In this document: positions 1 to 10,687 of the stretch, piece by piece
Numbering within the stretch: the stretch's first letter is position 1
How the letters are laid out: each line of letters opens with the position of its first letter
Origin: Blasia pusilla
Lineage: Eukaryota > Marchantiophyta > Marchantiopsida > Blasiales
Reading direction: 5' to 3'
Assembly (NCBI GenBank): GCA_050084515.1
Contig: CM114273.1
Location: 19,716,001-19,780,000 of the forward strand
Length of the DNA stretch: 64,000 nt
Program-made: the position numbers and the translations under genes
Notes under the pieces: generated by a model
What the model was told of the DNA's origin: nothing
Seen by the model: only the letters and a program-made list of their open reading frames with translations
Databases searched by the model: none

Positions 1-925
1 AATTGGCAGACAAAGTCTGATAGGTATGCCATGCCCACCCTTGAGGAGATCTTTGATGCTATTGGATATGCAAAGGTCTTCAGTTTGTTAGATCTTTGAG
101 CCGAATACCATCAAGTGCCTATTAGATTGGAGGACAGGCAAAAGAGGGCATTTTGGGGTATCGATCCTCACGAGAAGGATTGTTTGTACCAATGGCGGTT
201 CTTACCATTTGAGTTAAAGAATGCCCCGGATGAGTTTCAGAGGGTCATGGATAGGATCTTGGCAAGTTTGGATTTTGCTAGGTGTTATATTGATGACATC
301 GTAGTCTTCAGAGCCATGGTTGAGGGGCATGAGCGACATCTAGAGGAGGTCTTTTGACGATTGCAATTACATGGGCTAAAGCTTCATCCAGGCAAGTGCA
401 AGTTCTTCTACGACCAGATTGAGTACTTGGGTCATACGATATACCCAAGAGGCCTTGGTGTGGAGCAAACGAAGATAGAGGCTATTTTAAGAATTCCATG
501 CCCTATAGATGGGAGTCGAGTTCGTGCATTCATGGGATTGGCAAACTTCTATCGACGGTACGTCAAGGATTTCAGTTTGATTGCAAAGCTGCTAACCTTG
601 TTGACCAAGATGGATCAGGAGTGGCAGTGGGCGGATGAGCAGGAGAGAACATTTCAACTGCTCAAGGATAGATTGACGTCCATGCCCATATTGAGGAGAT
701 GGATCAGGGGAAGTCCTTTCCAATTGCATACCGATTGGAGTATATTGGGGCTTGGAGCCGTGCTCACCCAACATGACGATGATGGTAGGAAGTTCATGGT
801 GGCTTATGCTAGTCGCTCGAACAACACTGCAAAGACAAAGTATAGCTCGTATGAGGGTGAGTGCTTGGTTGCAATGTGGACTATCGCATTTCAAAATTTT
901 CGTACCTACCAAGGTTATGTCATGA
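1..925 (+). pseudogene. Ty3/gypsy reverse transcriptase - RNase H fragment
   Basis: The frame starting at base 1 reads as the RT palm and RNase H of a Ty3/gypsy polyprotein. Seen: TLEEIFDAIG and FSLLDL near the start, LPFELKNAPDEFQRVMD, the YIDD catalytic box (CYIDDIVVF, about 286-312), HPGKCKFF, then the connection and RNase H with FMGLANFYRRYV, TDWSILGLGAVLTQ and YEGECLVAMW. Stops interrupt the frame at 97-99 (TGA) and 355-357 (TGA). Similarity ends near 925, in the middle of RNase H, and the frame closes at 955-957. Protease, the RT fingers and integrase are absent, so this is a broken internal fragment cut at the window edge on the left and by a rearrangement on the right. Confidence 0.93.
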
Positions 926-957
926 GTAACAAAAATTTTGGTTCTCACAAGTTGTAA

Positions 958-2204
958 GAGTTTAAATTTTTTCTTCTCTAGGGCATGTTTGTAATTTTTT
1001 CCTGATTGACTTGAATGGTTTGAGATTTTGTTTTTGTAAACCCGTCGTACGTCGACAGGTTGGAAGCCAAAAATGGAACTTGGATGACTACAAATGTATG
1101 CACAAATTCTCGTGTCTTGTGATATTTGTAGACCAGGATTACGAAGTTACTACCGGGACTCTCTTGCAACCTTTTTTTAAACCCCATTTTCTATCATCCA
1201 GTCAGGAAACTTGTCAGATTTCGACAGGTTCGCTGCTTGAGTGATTTTCTTTTCCTGTTAGTCCATCCTTTCGAGGTGCGGTAAGAGGAGAGGAAGAGAG
1301 GAAGAGAGGAGAGAGGAGAGAGGAAACTACCTTCAACCGAAATAGATACTTTTTTTTAAGAGAGTTTCCGTTGGGTTGAAGAGAGGAAACTTTTTGTGTG
1401 AATTTTTTTGCACTTTTTTGTTCATTTATTAAACAATCCACGCTTTTTTTTTTTTCCTCTTCCATATTTTGGCAACCCTTTGAGTCCGACGAGTTGCAAA
1501 TTGCACAAAATTTACAAAAGCGAGAAATCGGTGGTATCATAAGTGTGGAACCAATCACTTTTTCCATCCAAGGTATGGAAAAATCTATCATTTGCCCCGG
1601 CTGAATAGAGTTCAAGCTCAAAGTGAAGGTTGAGAAAAAAATAAAAGTACAATCTTAAACTTCATTTTGCATCCTCAAAGTGGTTTGTTTAAAATACTTG
1701 AACTTCTTTGAGGGACAATTGGTTGGTGGATTCCTACTCCTACCTCCGACTCTCTTAAAACTACCAAAGAACACATAGTACATGTGCTTACAAGGGAAAT
1801 ACCTTTTGCCACTTGTCTCTCTTTGACAAAGTCATCACATGAACATGTGGGAAAGCAACAGATGTGCACCACATACACCCCTGTGACACTTGAATTTACA
1901 AAGTGTTGTTTCGACCCAATACATCCTTCCTATTCCATTGCCACTCGGGACATCTTTCGTGGCGATGATCTCCATTTTTGCCTCCCGAGCGCCGCAATTC
2001 GTTTTGCTCTCTCCATTGTTGGCCTACACATTCTGTTTCTCTTCACCCCATTTCTAGACTCAAACAAAAATAATGGATTGAGATCATCCACCTTCTCCGG
2101 GTACATGTTGACATCAATCTTGGGGTTGAATACTAAATGCAAAGGTCTCAGAATGCTAACATGCTCAACTTCCCGCTCTCACGAGTCCTGAAACCGGCAC
2201 TTGT
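958..2204. other. No recognised gene; GA-rich tract and one lone palindrome
   Basis: No coding region is recognised here. A purine-rich tract (repeats of GAGAG and GAAGA) lies at about 1270-1330. A single member of the 27-bp palindrome family, slightly decayed, lies at 1472-1497 (GCAACCC ... GAGTTGC). The GA tract resembles, in inverted orientation, CT-rich tracts at about 13,430-13,490 and 14,590-14,640. Confidence 0.5.
1472..1497. repeat. Lone member of the GCAACCCGTCGG palindrome family
   Basis: Left arm GCAACCCTTTGAG, right arm TCCGACGAGTTGC. It matches the family consensus with several arm mismatches. It is the leftmost copy in the window and stands alone instead of in an array. Confidence 0.6.
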
Positions 2205-5200
2205 AAGATTGTCTACCGTTTTGAGTGCGATTCGGTACTGCGGCGATGGGCCAAATCGTGGGGTATTCCGGAGCTCCAATGGCGGCGGATAAGACTTCCG
2301 AAAGCGCAAGATTCATTTGGGCGAAGAAGTACTTCAATTGATCCCGGTCCTCGTGAAACGATCAAAGGTTTTGAGTCCCCAAAACCCAGGCGGTGGTCGT
2401 CGATCCTTGTACAGTTCTTATTTAGGAAAGTGCCGATGCTCTCCTAATGCCATCATATCTCGCCCTGCAGTGGGTCCACGCCCTGGGTTGCTCCGAGATA
2501 TATGCCACCGTTTTAGGTTGCAATCCACCTCCATTACGAATCCCATATTGTTGAACCACCCCAATGACGGGATGTTGCGAACTTCCAAAGAACGGAGGGC
2601 TTTTGAAATAAAACATTCACGATTTTGGAGAAGTAACTCCATCACGGATTTGGGACGGGTCCGGGGTCCCCGAATACCTGGCGGTGTAATTTCCTCATCC
2701 AAATCAATCACCGGATTTGTTCCTCAATCCGCCTCTTCACTTTGAAGTCAAGATACTTATCTGGTCTCCACGAGTCTCGTTCGATCGCTCTACCACCATC
2801 CAGTATGGGACGTCTTGAAACCCGCCCCACGAATATCCCCACCTATGTGTACGTCTTGCTCGAGTGGAGTCCCGGCCTACGCACCGGTTGAAGGCTTCGA
2901 CATACAATTTTTCATCACAGATCTCACGGCCCCACGACATAGAGCTCGTAGATCGATGGCCCTTTTCCTTTGTTATGCCTTTTGTGAGGAAGATATGGGA
3001 TCTTTGCAGATCAGTAGCATTGCTCTTGCCTGGTCTTGTTGGCATGCCTCCACAAGTGAAATTCGTTGGCATGCTTGTGACGACCTCCAAGAGGAATGAA
3101 CACTTTCGCTCCACTTGTTGTTGGGGCAGAGGGCATTTTCATGAACGTTCAATCTCGCAACGACGGCAATGTTAGAAGGGAAACGAAAATAACCCAGAGT
3201 CAAAGAAATAAGCGACTGTCGCCGGAACCAGACGGGTTGCAGGCCCGAGGCATCCCATGAACGACTCTGCGACCCGCCGGGTCCCGGCGTGTTGTAACCT
3301 TAAACCCACCTCATCGCAACCCGTGAACTCGACGGGTTGCAAGGCCGAGGCATCCCATGAACGACTGCGGATGCTGATCCACCAACTCAACCAAGAGCAC
3401 AACTCTTTGTATTTCCCCTCAATCGCATGCTTCCTCCACCACCCATGAAGTTCTTCTGGCGGTCCATGGCCTGCTTCAAGGTTTTTCTTTGTCCTTGCAG
3501 CGTTGGAGTAGAGTGACATGCTCTGTCCTCTTATTCTCCTTTATGCAAGATTTGGTGTACTGGGTCACAGACTATTGCCAATGGAAAGCATCCGACCTTT
3601 CCTCTCCGGTTGAACCTCTCACCCTGAACACTTCCCGGATAGCAATCCTCCCAGGTTGTGCATTGTCCGCCATGAACCCATAAATTTCGGAGGTGGTCTT
3701 TTGTTTTCCTTCACCACCTCCAATAAGAGTAACCAACACATCTTCAAACGCCAACATCTTCGCCTTTACTTCACACACAAATATAGTTTTGAGTCCCTTC
3801 TCCACATGGTCATAAACGTGAGCACCCATCGTCAACCATCCGTTCAAAGACTCAGAGCAAATATCAAAGCCGACCCAGCTCCTCCGTAAAGATCTTCCCC
3901 TTCCTCATTCGATCTATAAGATCGAGGCCACTCGAGGGACTGTGGTTGACATTTTGAAGACATAGGCCCCTGGATCCCTCGCCTCCTTGGCCCATGAACC
4001 GCCATCTCGAATGAATGGAAATCTAGAGTTGGCCTTGATTCGGCGATGGCATCCGGTTGGGCCGTCTTTCCATCCGTAACTCAGATCGACGCGCAAGCAA
4101 ATTCGGAAGCATTCGGGATCATCAAGAAATGCGAGATTTTCCCGAGTTGTTTCTCCTCAACCGCCGTGATCTCGCCCTATCCCGGGATTCCAAGCAATTG
4201 TTCACAAATTTGTGATGCCGTTGTGAGAGTTTGATCACCCGGGCTTTGAACCCGGAGAGTTTCAAGACCTCGGCTACTTTCTTCACCACATCCTCCTTGA
4301 TGTGTCTTTGAATTGCATCGGTCACAGGATGAGTGTGGAGCCAACATGAATCGCCACCTTGTATACTCCGACGTGGAGCCCAAGTCATGGACAATGAAAA
4401 ATATGTATGCAGGACACGCTCCAACGCAGAAGGGCGATGCTTGACAATGAGGGCATCGATGGCCTTCCGGCGGTATTGTGGCACCCACCTCGTATGGAGT
4501 TTTGCATTCTTGGGGGAATTATGCGTATTGACTCGCCGTTGCGCTCTAGATACGGGCATGCTGGACTTCTACACTCCAAGGCTCCCACGCATTGGCGGCG
4601 GGAGACAATCCAAGGACCATCTGGAATGGAAGCACTGGTCCGTTGAAGCCTGCACCATCGATAACAATCAGACTTTCTGTCCATACCCTTGAGGCATCCT
4701 CCATCCTTCTTTTGAGCAGAGAGCAGCAAGTGGAGGCAACTCAAAAATGCAATTACCATAAATCGTGACGCGGCGGCAGATCGTCGACAAGAATGTGCTT
4801 AAACATTTTCAAGGGCGAGACGAAAGCAAACTATTGCCCGATACTGCAAGAGGAACGAGTAGGCGAACACAGGCCCGATTGGTGTCAAGCAGATCCGCGA
4901 GGTTGATAACATCCGAATCTCTTGAAAGAACAACATTGTTACGAGTGTGCAAAGTTGGAGTCGGCCGGATCTGCAGAGCTTGGAGTTGCAAACGTCATGA
5001 TTTCGGAGCACTAGGAAATTCTAGACCGTCTACTTGGGAAACAGACGAATTCGGGGCGGGCCGTAAACTCAGTATTGACCATTTGCTCTGGTAGGAGATT
5101 CCATACTTTACGGTCTCGAGGTCATGGCTGGACCGTCTCACCTATTATGTCTTCCGTACCTTCCACCTAACATCTTTGGATACAAAGATGGTTCCAATTT

Positions 5201-5340
5201 GAAGAAGAAATCGAGCAGACAGAAAATTTTCATCCATCGCTACGAAAGACTCACGAGCTTGGGGTGAATGATTTCGATTGAGGAAGGGCCGCATGGATGA
5301 CGCCACAAGTGAGCTTAACATAATTATCCATTCCAAGAAG
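2205..5340 (-). pseudogene. Decayed MULE-like transposase relic (tentative)
   Basis: Read on the minus strand, short blocks in shifting frames line up as one decayed protein. Block 1 (about 4,500-4,290) is a cysteine cluster, HRCPHCQASPFCVGACPA, then IHDLG-like and HPV segments: a zinc-binding N-terminus like that of some MULE-type transposases. Block 2 (about 3,847-3,572) reads NGWLTMGAHVYDHVEKGLKT, then FVCEVKAKMLAFEDV, YGFMADNAQPGRIAIREVF and ERSDAFHW, followed after a stop by SVTQYTKSCIKENKRTEHV. From memory this order (VYD, GFMAD-AQ, FHW-QS motifs) matches transposase-like proteins common in mosses and lycophytes; that link is recall, not a search. Stops and frameshifts are frequent. It points away from the ParB-methyltransferase gene and shares its palindrome-filled upstream region. 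Alternative: another captured gene of unknown function. Confidence 0.45.
3231..3342. repeat. Palindrome pair inside the minus-strand relic, with a duplicated flank
   Basis: Two members of the family lie here: about 3,289-3,300 (GCGACCCGCCGG ... GTTGTAAC) and 3,318-3,342 (GCAACCCGTGAACTC, GACGGGTTGC). The flank GAGGCATCCCATGAACGACT follows GACGGGTTGC twice, near 3,247 and 3,348. About 106 bp was therefore duplicated in tandem together with a palindrome arm. Confidence 0.7.
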
Positions 5341-5359
5341 ATTCCTACGGGAGGAGACT

Positions 5360-5392
5360 GAGAATGAGAATGAGAATGAGAATGAGAATATT
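5360..5392 (+). repeat. (GAGAAT)n microsatellite
   Basis: Five tandem GAGAAT-type units followed by an AT stretch. It sits just upstream of the minus-strand relic. Confidence 0.85.
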
Positions 5393-5608
5393 TAATTTAT
5401 AGTGAATAGGAAACAGATACTCCTGACAGATTTTTACTGACAAGATGAATTCGGTGGGGGAGATTGTCTAAAACAATGGATCCAATTCTGTAACACATTC
5501 AATTGTGTTGCAATATGTTACCGGATTTGGGAAGCAGAGGGTTGCGCATCACTTGGAACCCGTCGGAGTCCTGGTAACTCAGAAATTACCCGAAGCTTAC
5601 CGAAGCCT

Positions 5609-6272
5609 GCAACCCGTCGGCATCGTACGGGTTGCACGCTTCTGCTAAACATTGTCGAAGCGAGCAACTTGTCGCTCTCCGACGACTTGCTGAGATACCG
5701 CTCCTTCTTGCTCAAAGATGCCGGAGGCGTGCAAACCGTCTGTTCCCGACGAGTTCCGCGGGTGCCTCGCCTTTTAGCCCAAAGACGGCGAGGCGTGCAA
5801 CCCGTCGCCGTCCAACGGGTTGCGCAAGGGCGTCGCCTTGTGGTGCAGCCAGCCAGACTCCGAAGACTTGCACAGGAAGCCATCGTTCCTAACCCTTGAT
5901 GAGGGAAGCGTGCAACCCAACAGTCTCCGACGGATTGCCCAAAATACGTCCCGTTCCCGTCCCAAACACAGCGGAGGCGCGCAACATGTCGGTCTCCGAC
6001 GGCTTGCGCGGGTACCTCGCGTTGTTTTCCAAAGACGACGGAGGCGAGCAACCCGTCAGAGACCGACGGGTTGCTCGCGCAAGTGGCGACGTTTGCAGGA
6101 TGGCGGAGGCGCGCAACATGTCGGTCTCCGACGGGTTGCGCGGGTACCTCGCGTTCTTTTCCGAAGACGACGGAGGCGCTCAACCTGTCGGAGACCGACG
6201 GGTTGCTCGTGCACGTCGTGACGTACCCAGGATGGCGGAGCCGCGCAACCAGGCGGACTCCGACGGGTTGCG
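5609..6272. repeat. Upstream palindrome array (11 units, period about 66 bp)
   Basis: Family members start near 5609, 5663, 5731, 5797, 5846, 5912, 5981, 6048, 6113, 6179 and 6245, so successive starts are 49-69 bp apart. Each unit is about 27 bp: arm GCAACCCGTCGGx, a short centre and the reverse-complement arm. Spacers of about 35-40 bp differ, apart from an obvious 132-bp tandem duplication (5971-6102 and 6103-6234) covering two units. The array fills the gap between the minus-strand transposase-like relic and the TATA box of the ParB-methyltransferase gene, so it occupies a divergent promoter region. Confidence 0.88.
5971..6234 (+). repeat. 132-bp tandem duplication carrying two palindromes per unit
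   Basis: The segment starting GCGGAGGCGCGCAACATG recurs at 5971 and 6103, and a third partial start (GCGGAGCCGCGCAACC) lies at 6235. The period is exactly 132 bp, twice the 66-bp palindrome period. Confidence 0.9.
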
Positions 6273-6360
6273 ATTTTTCACGTCCGGACTTCCGTAACAT
6301 TCGGCACGTCGCCGTCGAAAGGACGACGGGACCCAACGGTCAGCCCAACGGCTAGAAAAG

Positions 6361-6368
6361 TATAAATA
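6361..6368 (+). promoter_or_regulatory. TATA box of the ParB-methyltransferase gene, copy A
   Basis: TATAAATA followed by GGGCAGAAATTGC is a textbook plant TATA box. It lies right after the upstream palindrome array and about 280 bp before the chosen ATG at 6643, leaving a 5' leader of roughly 250 nt. Several upstream ATGs exist in that leader. Confidence 0.7.
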
Positions 6369-6642
6369 GGGCAGAAATTGCTCATTTCCGGTTTCTCATT
6401 TTGCGATCTTCATTCCTCACTCCTCACTCTCCCGCGCAACAGCTGATCAGATATGAAGGGGCATTTCACGCGGCGACAAATCGCGAGTCGATAGGAGGGA
6501 ACGAGAGCGAGACGGTTCGACCGAGCGATATCGGGACGATTCGAGCTAACCATCAAGGCAAGATGAGCTCCCATCTCGACATCAGCAAGGCAACTGATCA
6601 AGGGATTTGTCGTGGGCATAGGTGGAGGCATTTCCAGCAAAA

Positions 6643-7270
6643 ATGACGAGGAAAAAAACAAGCCAACAAGTCTGGGAGCTTCACTCCCAAGTCCATTAGA
6701 ACTCCTGCGTCAGCTTCTCCCGGGCCTCGTTCGGCGAATGAAATTAGGCAGCAGGAAATCGAGGAGCGGGAAAGGGAAGCGGAGATGCACAACCAAGTGC
6801 TTCTGGCGAGACGTGTTCAAGCGGCGCTAGATAAACAGAACGAAGAGGCCGAGACGTCGCAGGCCTTTAAGAAAAGGATCGCCGGCGAAAAGAGAGAAAA
6901 GAAGCGCCTGGGGCCGTCGGTGAGGAGGGCAGAATTGGCTAAAGCGAGGCGGGAAAAAGCGATAGCCATTGACGATAGCCCAGCCCGTCCAACCGCAAGT
7001 GTTGAGATGCGGGAAATGTCCCCCACGAAGTCCGGGGACACAATCAACATAGTGGAATCAACACCAGTTCAAATCGATGACGACGAGGTCATGAGGACCG
7101 CCAGCGTGGAGATGGTGGACATGGCCGAAGAAGCCGGAGAGCGGTCATTCTCGACTCCAAGCCCAGCAGAGGACATCGACCTCTATCGGATCGACGAGTT
7201 CCCAGTCAATTTGCCAGCCCCTGTCTCAGACAAGTTAGCTGGTCAAGAAACCGACTCCATTTTCGAGCGG
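6643..7270 (+). CDS. Copy A exon 1: charged N-terminal region
   Basis: The ATG at 6643 (AAAATGACG) is followed by a run of seven A; one base fewer would join MTRKK to the long open frame that reads KSGSFTPKSIRTPAS and continues to the exon end. The region is rich in E, K and R (EIEEREREAEMHNQ, FKKRIAGEKREKKR) and then acidic and Ser/Pro-rich (SPAEDIDLYRIDEFPV), as in a coiled or disordered tail. Exon 1 ends in phase 0 at GAG CGG before GTAAGA (7271). It contains no palindrome unit. No domain is recognised. Confidence 0.65.
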
Positions 7271-7327
7271 GTAAGAGAGGTTCTCGGTTTTTTTAATTAT
7301 GTGAATTGCAATTCATTGGGATTTTAG

Positions 7328-7830
7328 TGTAGCTTATTCCTCTTGTCCGGTTCGACGGTGGTAAAGCAGATGGCACTCATGGAGGGCCACAACACCCCGA
7401 GGATTCCACTCTGCCGATTAAGGACAATGGAATACGTCCGCGAAATACAGTCCGACGAGGACATCGCAAAGCTAAAACAATCGGCGGCGATAGCATCATA
7501 CGTGGACAACTTTCCTCCCTTCTATGTTCAGCCTTACGACGAGCATGGAACCCAAGCTCTGGTTACCGAGGAGGACTTGGAAAATCTCGACACATTCTGG
7601 AGGATGCGAGACCAGGACTTCAGAAGGCAAGTTGAGGGCACGGAATTCAGCTGGATGAGGAATCTGCATTTCTTCATATGGGATGGAAATCACAGGTTCA
7701 TGGCGTGGACCAAGTTTATGGAGGAGCGCCCCAACTCATTGGAGGCACATTTCTGCGTGAAGGCAGTGGTCCTTCACCCATACCCTCATCACATGGCGAC
7801 GGTGGAGATGGCAATGCATGCCATGAACAC
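7328..7830 (+). CDS. Copy A exon 2: ParB/sulfiredoxin-like domain
   Basis: The acceptor is GGGATTTTAG at 7327, after a 57-bp intron 1. The exon is one open frame. Key block: YVREIQSDEDIAKLKQSAA, NFPPFYVQPYDEHG, then FFIWDGNHRFMAW (about 7,669-7,707) and FCVKAVVLHPYPHHMATVE. A predicted helix, P-F-V strand, DGNHR loop, helix and V-V strand is the pattern of ParB N-terminal (ParBc/Srx-fold) domains, in which DGxHR lies at the nucleotide-binding site. The exon ends in phase 2 (ATG AAC AC) at the donor GTGAGT (7831). Copy B ends at the same point with GTAAGT, which supports this border. Confidence 0.72.
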
Positions 7831-7851
7831 GTGAGTATCTTTAACACTTTC

Positions 7852-8784
7852 GCAACTTGTCGGACTCCGACGAGTTGCTCGATTGATGAATGGGTTAGGT
7901 TTGTTTAGGCAGAAAGCAACTCGCCGGACTCGACGGGTTGCTAGAGCCCGCACGCTTTTTCGGATGTTTTTAAGATTGCAACTCGTCGGACTCGGCGACT
8001 TGTTTGATGGAACATAGATTTAACTAGTTTTTGGCCCAAAGCAAACCGTCCGAGTCCGACGGGTTGTTGTAAGCCGCTTGTGTGAGGATGTTTTTGAAGA
8101 GTGCAACTTTTAGGACTCGATGACTTGTTTGATTGAACATAGATTTAACTAGTTTTGGCCCAAAGCAAACCGTCGAGTCCGGCGGGTTGCTCGATAGGTC
8201 GCCTTTGTGAGGTTGTTTTTAAGAATGCAACTCGCCGCACTCCAATGAGTTGCTTTCGAGGATCTGCAGAGTTTAGAAGGTTTGTGCCCCAAAGCAACCC
8301 GTCGGAGTCCGACGGGTTGCTTGCCTCGAAATTACATGGGTTCTCGCAACCCGTCGGACTCCGACGGGTTGATATGGGAAAAATAGCTTGAGGCAAGCAA
8401 CCCGTCGGACTCCGGACGGGTTGCTTTAGGAAAAACCTTCTAAACTGCGATCCTCGAGCAACTCGTCGAGTCCGACGAGTTGCATTCTTAAAAAACCTCA
8501 CAAGCGCCTATCAGCAACCCGTCGGACTCGACGGTTTGCTTTGGGCCAAAACTAGTTAAATCTATGTTCAATCAAACAAGTCGTCGGAGTCCAACGCAGT
8601 GCAATCTTAAAAACATCACGAAAAAGCGTGCGATCCCAAAGAACCCGTCGGAGTCCGACGAGTTGCTTACTTGCCATTAGCAAATCTGAATGCAAACCGT
8701 CGGACTCCGACGGGTTGCATCATTTAGCTTGTTGCTAGAATCCGACCCTGAGCTGTGACGACCCGTCGGAGTCCGACGGGTTGC
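7852..8784. repeat. Intron 2 (copy A) palindrome array, 16 units, period about 62 bp
   Basis: Units begin near 7852, 7916, 7978, 8040, 8102, 8164, 8227, 8300, 8346, 8397, 8458, 8514, 8576, 8640, 8693 and 8758. Most intervals are 61-65 bp. The best units (8300, 8346, 8693) match the consensus in both 13-nt arms; others have GCAACTCGTCGG or GCAAACCGTCGG arms with compensating or non-compensating changes. The array occupies almost the whole intron (donor 7831; the next exon resumes by about 8,820-8,850). Spacers on the two sides of about 8,360 are inverted copies of each other. Confidence 0.9.
7945..8638. repeat. Long inverted repeat within intron 2 of copy A
   Basis: The left arm, with a 125-bp internal duplication (GACTTGTTTGAT at 7997 and 8122), contains AACATAGATTTAACTAG; the right arm (about 8,388-8,638) contains its reverse complement CTAGTTAAATCTATGTT near 8,543. 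GCTTGCCTC (about 8,320) and GAGGCAAGC (about 8,390) flank the centre. The arms share the same spacers in mirror order. Confidence 0.82.
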
Positions 8785-8819
8785 GAGGAACCCATGTAAT
8801 TTCTCGACATGTTGAGTTT

Positions 8820-10687
8820 GGATGTGCGGATTGGATTGTATCGAAAGGGAATGTCACCCACCATTGGATCCAGGACTGCGATCGGGTGAGGAAGTTGCTT
8901 AGGACGGACCCGGGAGAGTACAGGGGGTTCTTGGGCGATGCCCTCGTCAATCAGATGCTTGCAAAGGGTGCTCAGATTAAGAAGAAAACCCGGGCAAACA
9001 AGTTTATTTCTCAAGATGCAGCCGTAACCATCCTTTTTTGGTCGAAGATACAGCCGCCAAGAAAAGCGCTGACCGAGTGGAGTGGAGGGAGAAGGTATCT
9101 GCGTCTGAGCGTGCCAAATTCATCCAAGCTGTCCGGGAGAAAGTGTCGCTGGATCGCGTGCATCATTTTGCGCTATCCGGGATTAGCGAGTTCAGGAGGA
9201 TACGACTGATGAAAATCAGTCTCGAGGGCTCAGAGGCCCAGAAGAGGGCGGCACACCATCCTCCGGGTGTGTTCGATCCAGTGATCTCGCATTGGCTACG
9301 CGAATGGTCGTTCCGGGGACGCGTTGGTAATCGGGAAGTCCCGTCTTTGGACGGTGCAAGCCGAGCTCAAGATTAGAGCCCATTCCGCCAAAGCAAACCT
9401 TGAAAGTTCTCGAGATTACGAGGTTTGGCTTGAGGACATCCGACAAGCCAACAAAAAACCAGGATTCAAGACCATGTTCAAGGTTTGCGCCTCCCTCAGT
9501 GAGCTTGACGAAGAAGTAGAGGGTAACAAACGAGATCAAGCGAAGAAGAAGCGAGATCTACAGGAGAGCGACGGCCGATAATGTTCGACTAAAAGCGCCC
9601 AACGGATGGTATTCGTGTACCTCGCCCGGTGTAAGAACGCAGTGCGTGGGGAAAATTACAGCGACCTTGAAATTGTGGGCTTTTGCCGGATGCGAGACAT
9701 TCTCATGTACGACGTGGAGATGGGTCAAGACATGTCGGATTGGGAGGTGGAGAATTGCCCCATTTGGCTCGACTTCAACGACCCTCAAGACATCACGGAT
9801 AAGGACTTACGAGTGCTTCATGATGCAAAGTGGCCTCGAGAACAAGACGACATCAACAATTTCGGCCCACCTGAAGACTTCTTTGGAGGAGATGCAGAAG
9901 AGCAGCCCACGAGGCAGTGAGTTGGCTTCAAGGTCCGGACACCAAAGACAAATCCACAGCTGGTCTCAAAGGCAAGGCGAGGGGAGGGAAAAATTTAGAG
10001 GCCGAGACTTCCCAAAGAGAGCTCAAGATGAGAGGCCGAGGCGGAATCGTCCGGACGAGCGAGGGGAGAGAGGGTCGGACTGGTCCTCGGCGAAGAAAAC
10101 GCCACGAATCCGAGGTCATAGAAACCCCGACAAGCCGTCCCCAAACTAGGGAGAAGCGAAGCGAGAGGTGCTCGGGTTGTCCCAAGGAGAATACTGACCC
10201 ATCATCCTTGGGAAGACACGGACAAACAACAACCCGAACAAGCGTCCTCCTTGATTCACCTCTTTCTTGGATGAGGTGAAACTTCGATTCTCAAGCGTCG
10301 ACAACTGCCATCGAAAAATTGACAACGCTGGGACGGAAGCTCCAACGAAACGGGCACGCTGCCTGGACGGTGAATGGAGTGATGGAAGAGGTTGCGGTGG
10401 ATCTCTTGATCGCCGATCTGCCCTTGGGGCTGCGACTTTGGGGCGAAAATCCGGCGGACGAGGTACCTGAGTGGAATCTGCCGCTCACTTATGACCAGAT
10501 TGCACTTTTGTTCTCCTTTGCATACGCCTATCTAAGTGACAGGGGCTGCTTCTTGGTGTTGACTGGAGGGAGAGAGGACGAGCTCTTCAACCTCCAGTGC
10601 GTCAAGAGGTTGCTAAAGTGGAGGACGGCACAATCGTGGATCATCAAAAACGAGTACCCACTCCGATCCGCGACGAGTCAAATTCGG
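8820..10687 (+). CDS. Copy A exon 3: unnamed middle region and methyltransferase motif IV region
   Basis: The frame reads DWIVSKGNVTHHWIQDCD, GFLGDALVNQMLAKGAQIKK and FISQDAAVTILFWSKIQ, then shifts, KVSLDRVHHFALSGISEFRR, AHHPPGVFDP, KKPGFKTMFK, CPIWLDFNDPQDITDKDL and EDFFGGDAEE. A basic linker follows, then VDLLIADLPLGLRLW (10,399-10,443), TYDQIALLFSFAYAYLSDRG, CFLVLTGG and SWIIKNEYPL. The last part fits the DPPY-motif (IV) half of N4/N6 methylases: strand-DPPY, helix, GG turn, strand, W-K. DPPY is replaced by DLPL. The exon ends in phase 0 at CAA ATT CGG before GTAAGG (10,688). The acceptor is uncertain: CATGTTGAG at 8816 gives the wrong phase, so it may be mutated. Confidence 0.62.

Noticed and set aside
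2317-2745. 142-codon plus-strand frame and others on the plus strand at 2,300-5,100
   Set aside because: They lie opposite the protein-like minus-strand blocks and lack motifs; treated as shadows.
5518-6336. 272-codon minus-strand frame with repeated VGDRHVAR/NPSVSDG peptides
   Set aside because: It is a translation of the palindrome array, whose repeat has no stop in any frame. There is no independent coding signal.
8145-8501. 118-codon minus-strand frame and similar frames at 10,746-11,212 and 14,843-15,460
   Set aside because: Same artefact: palindrome repeats inside introns.
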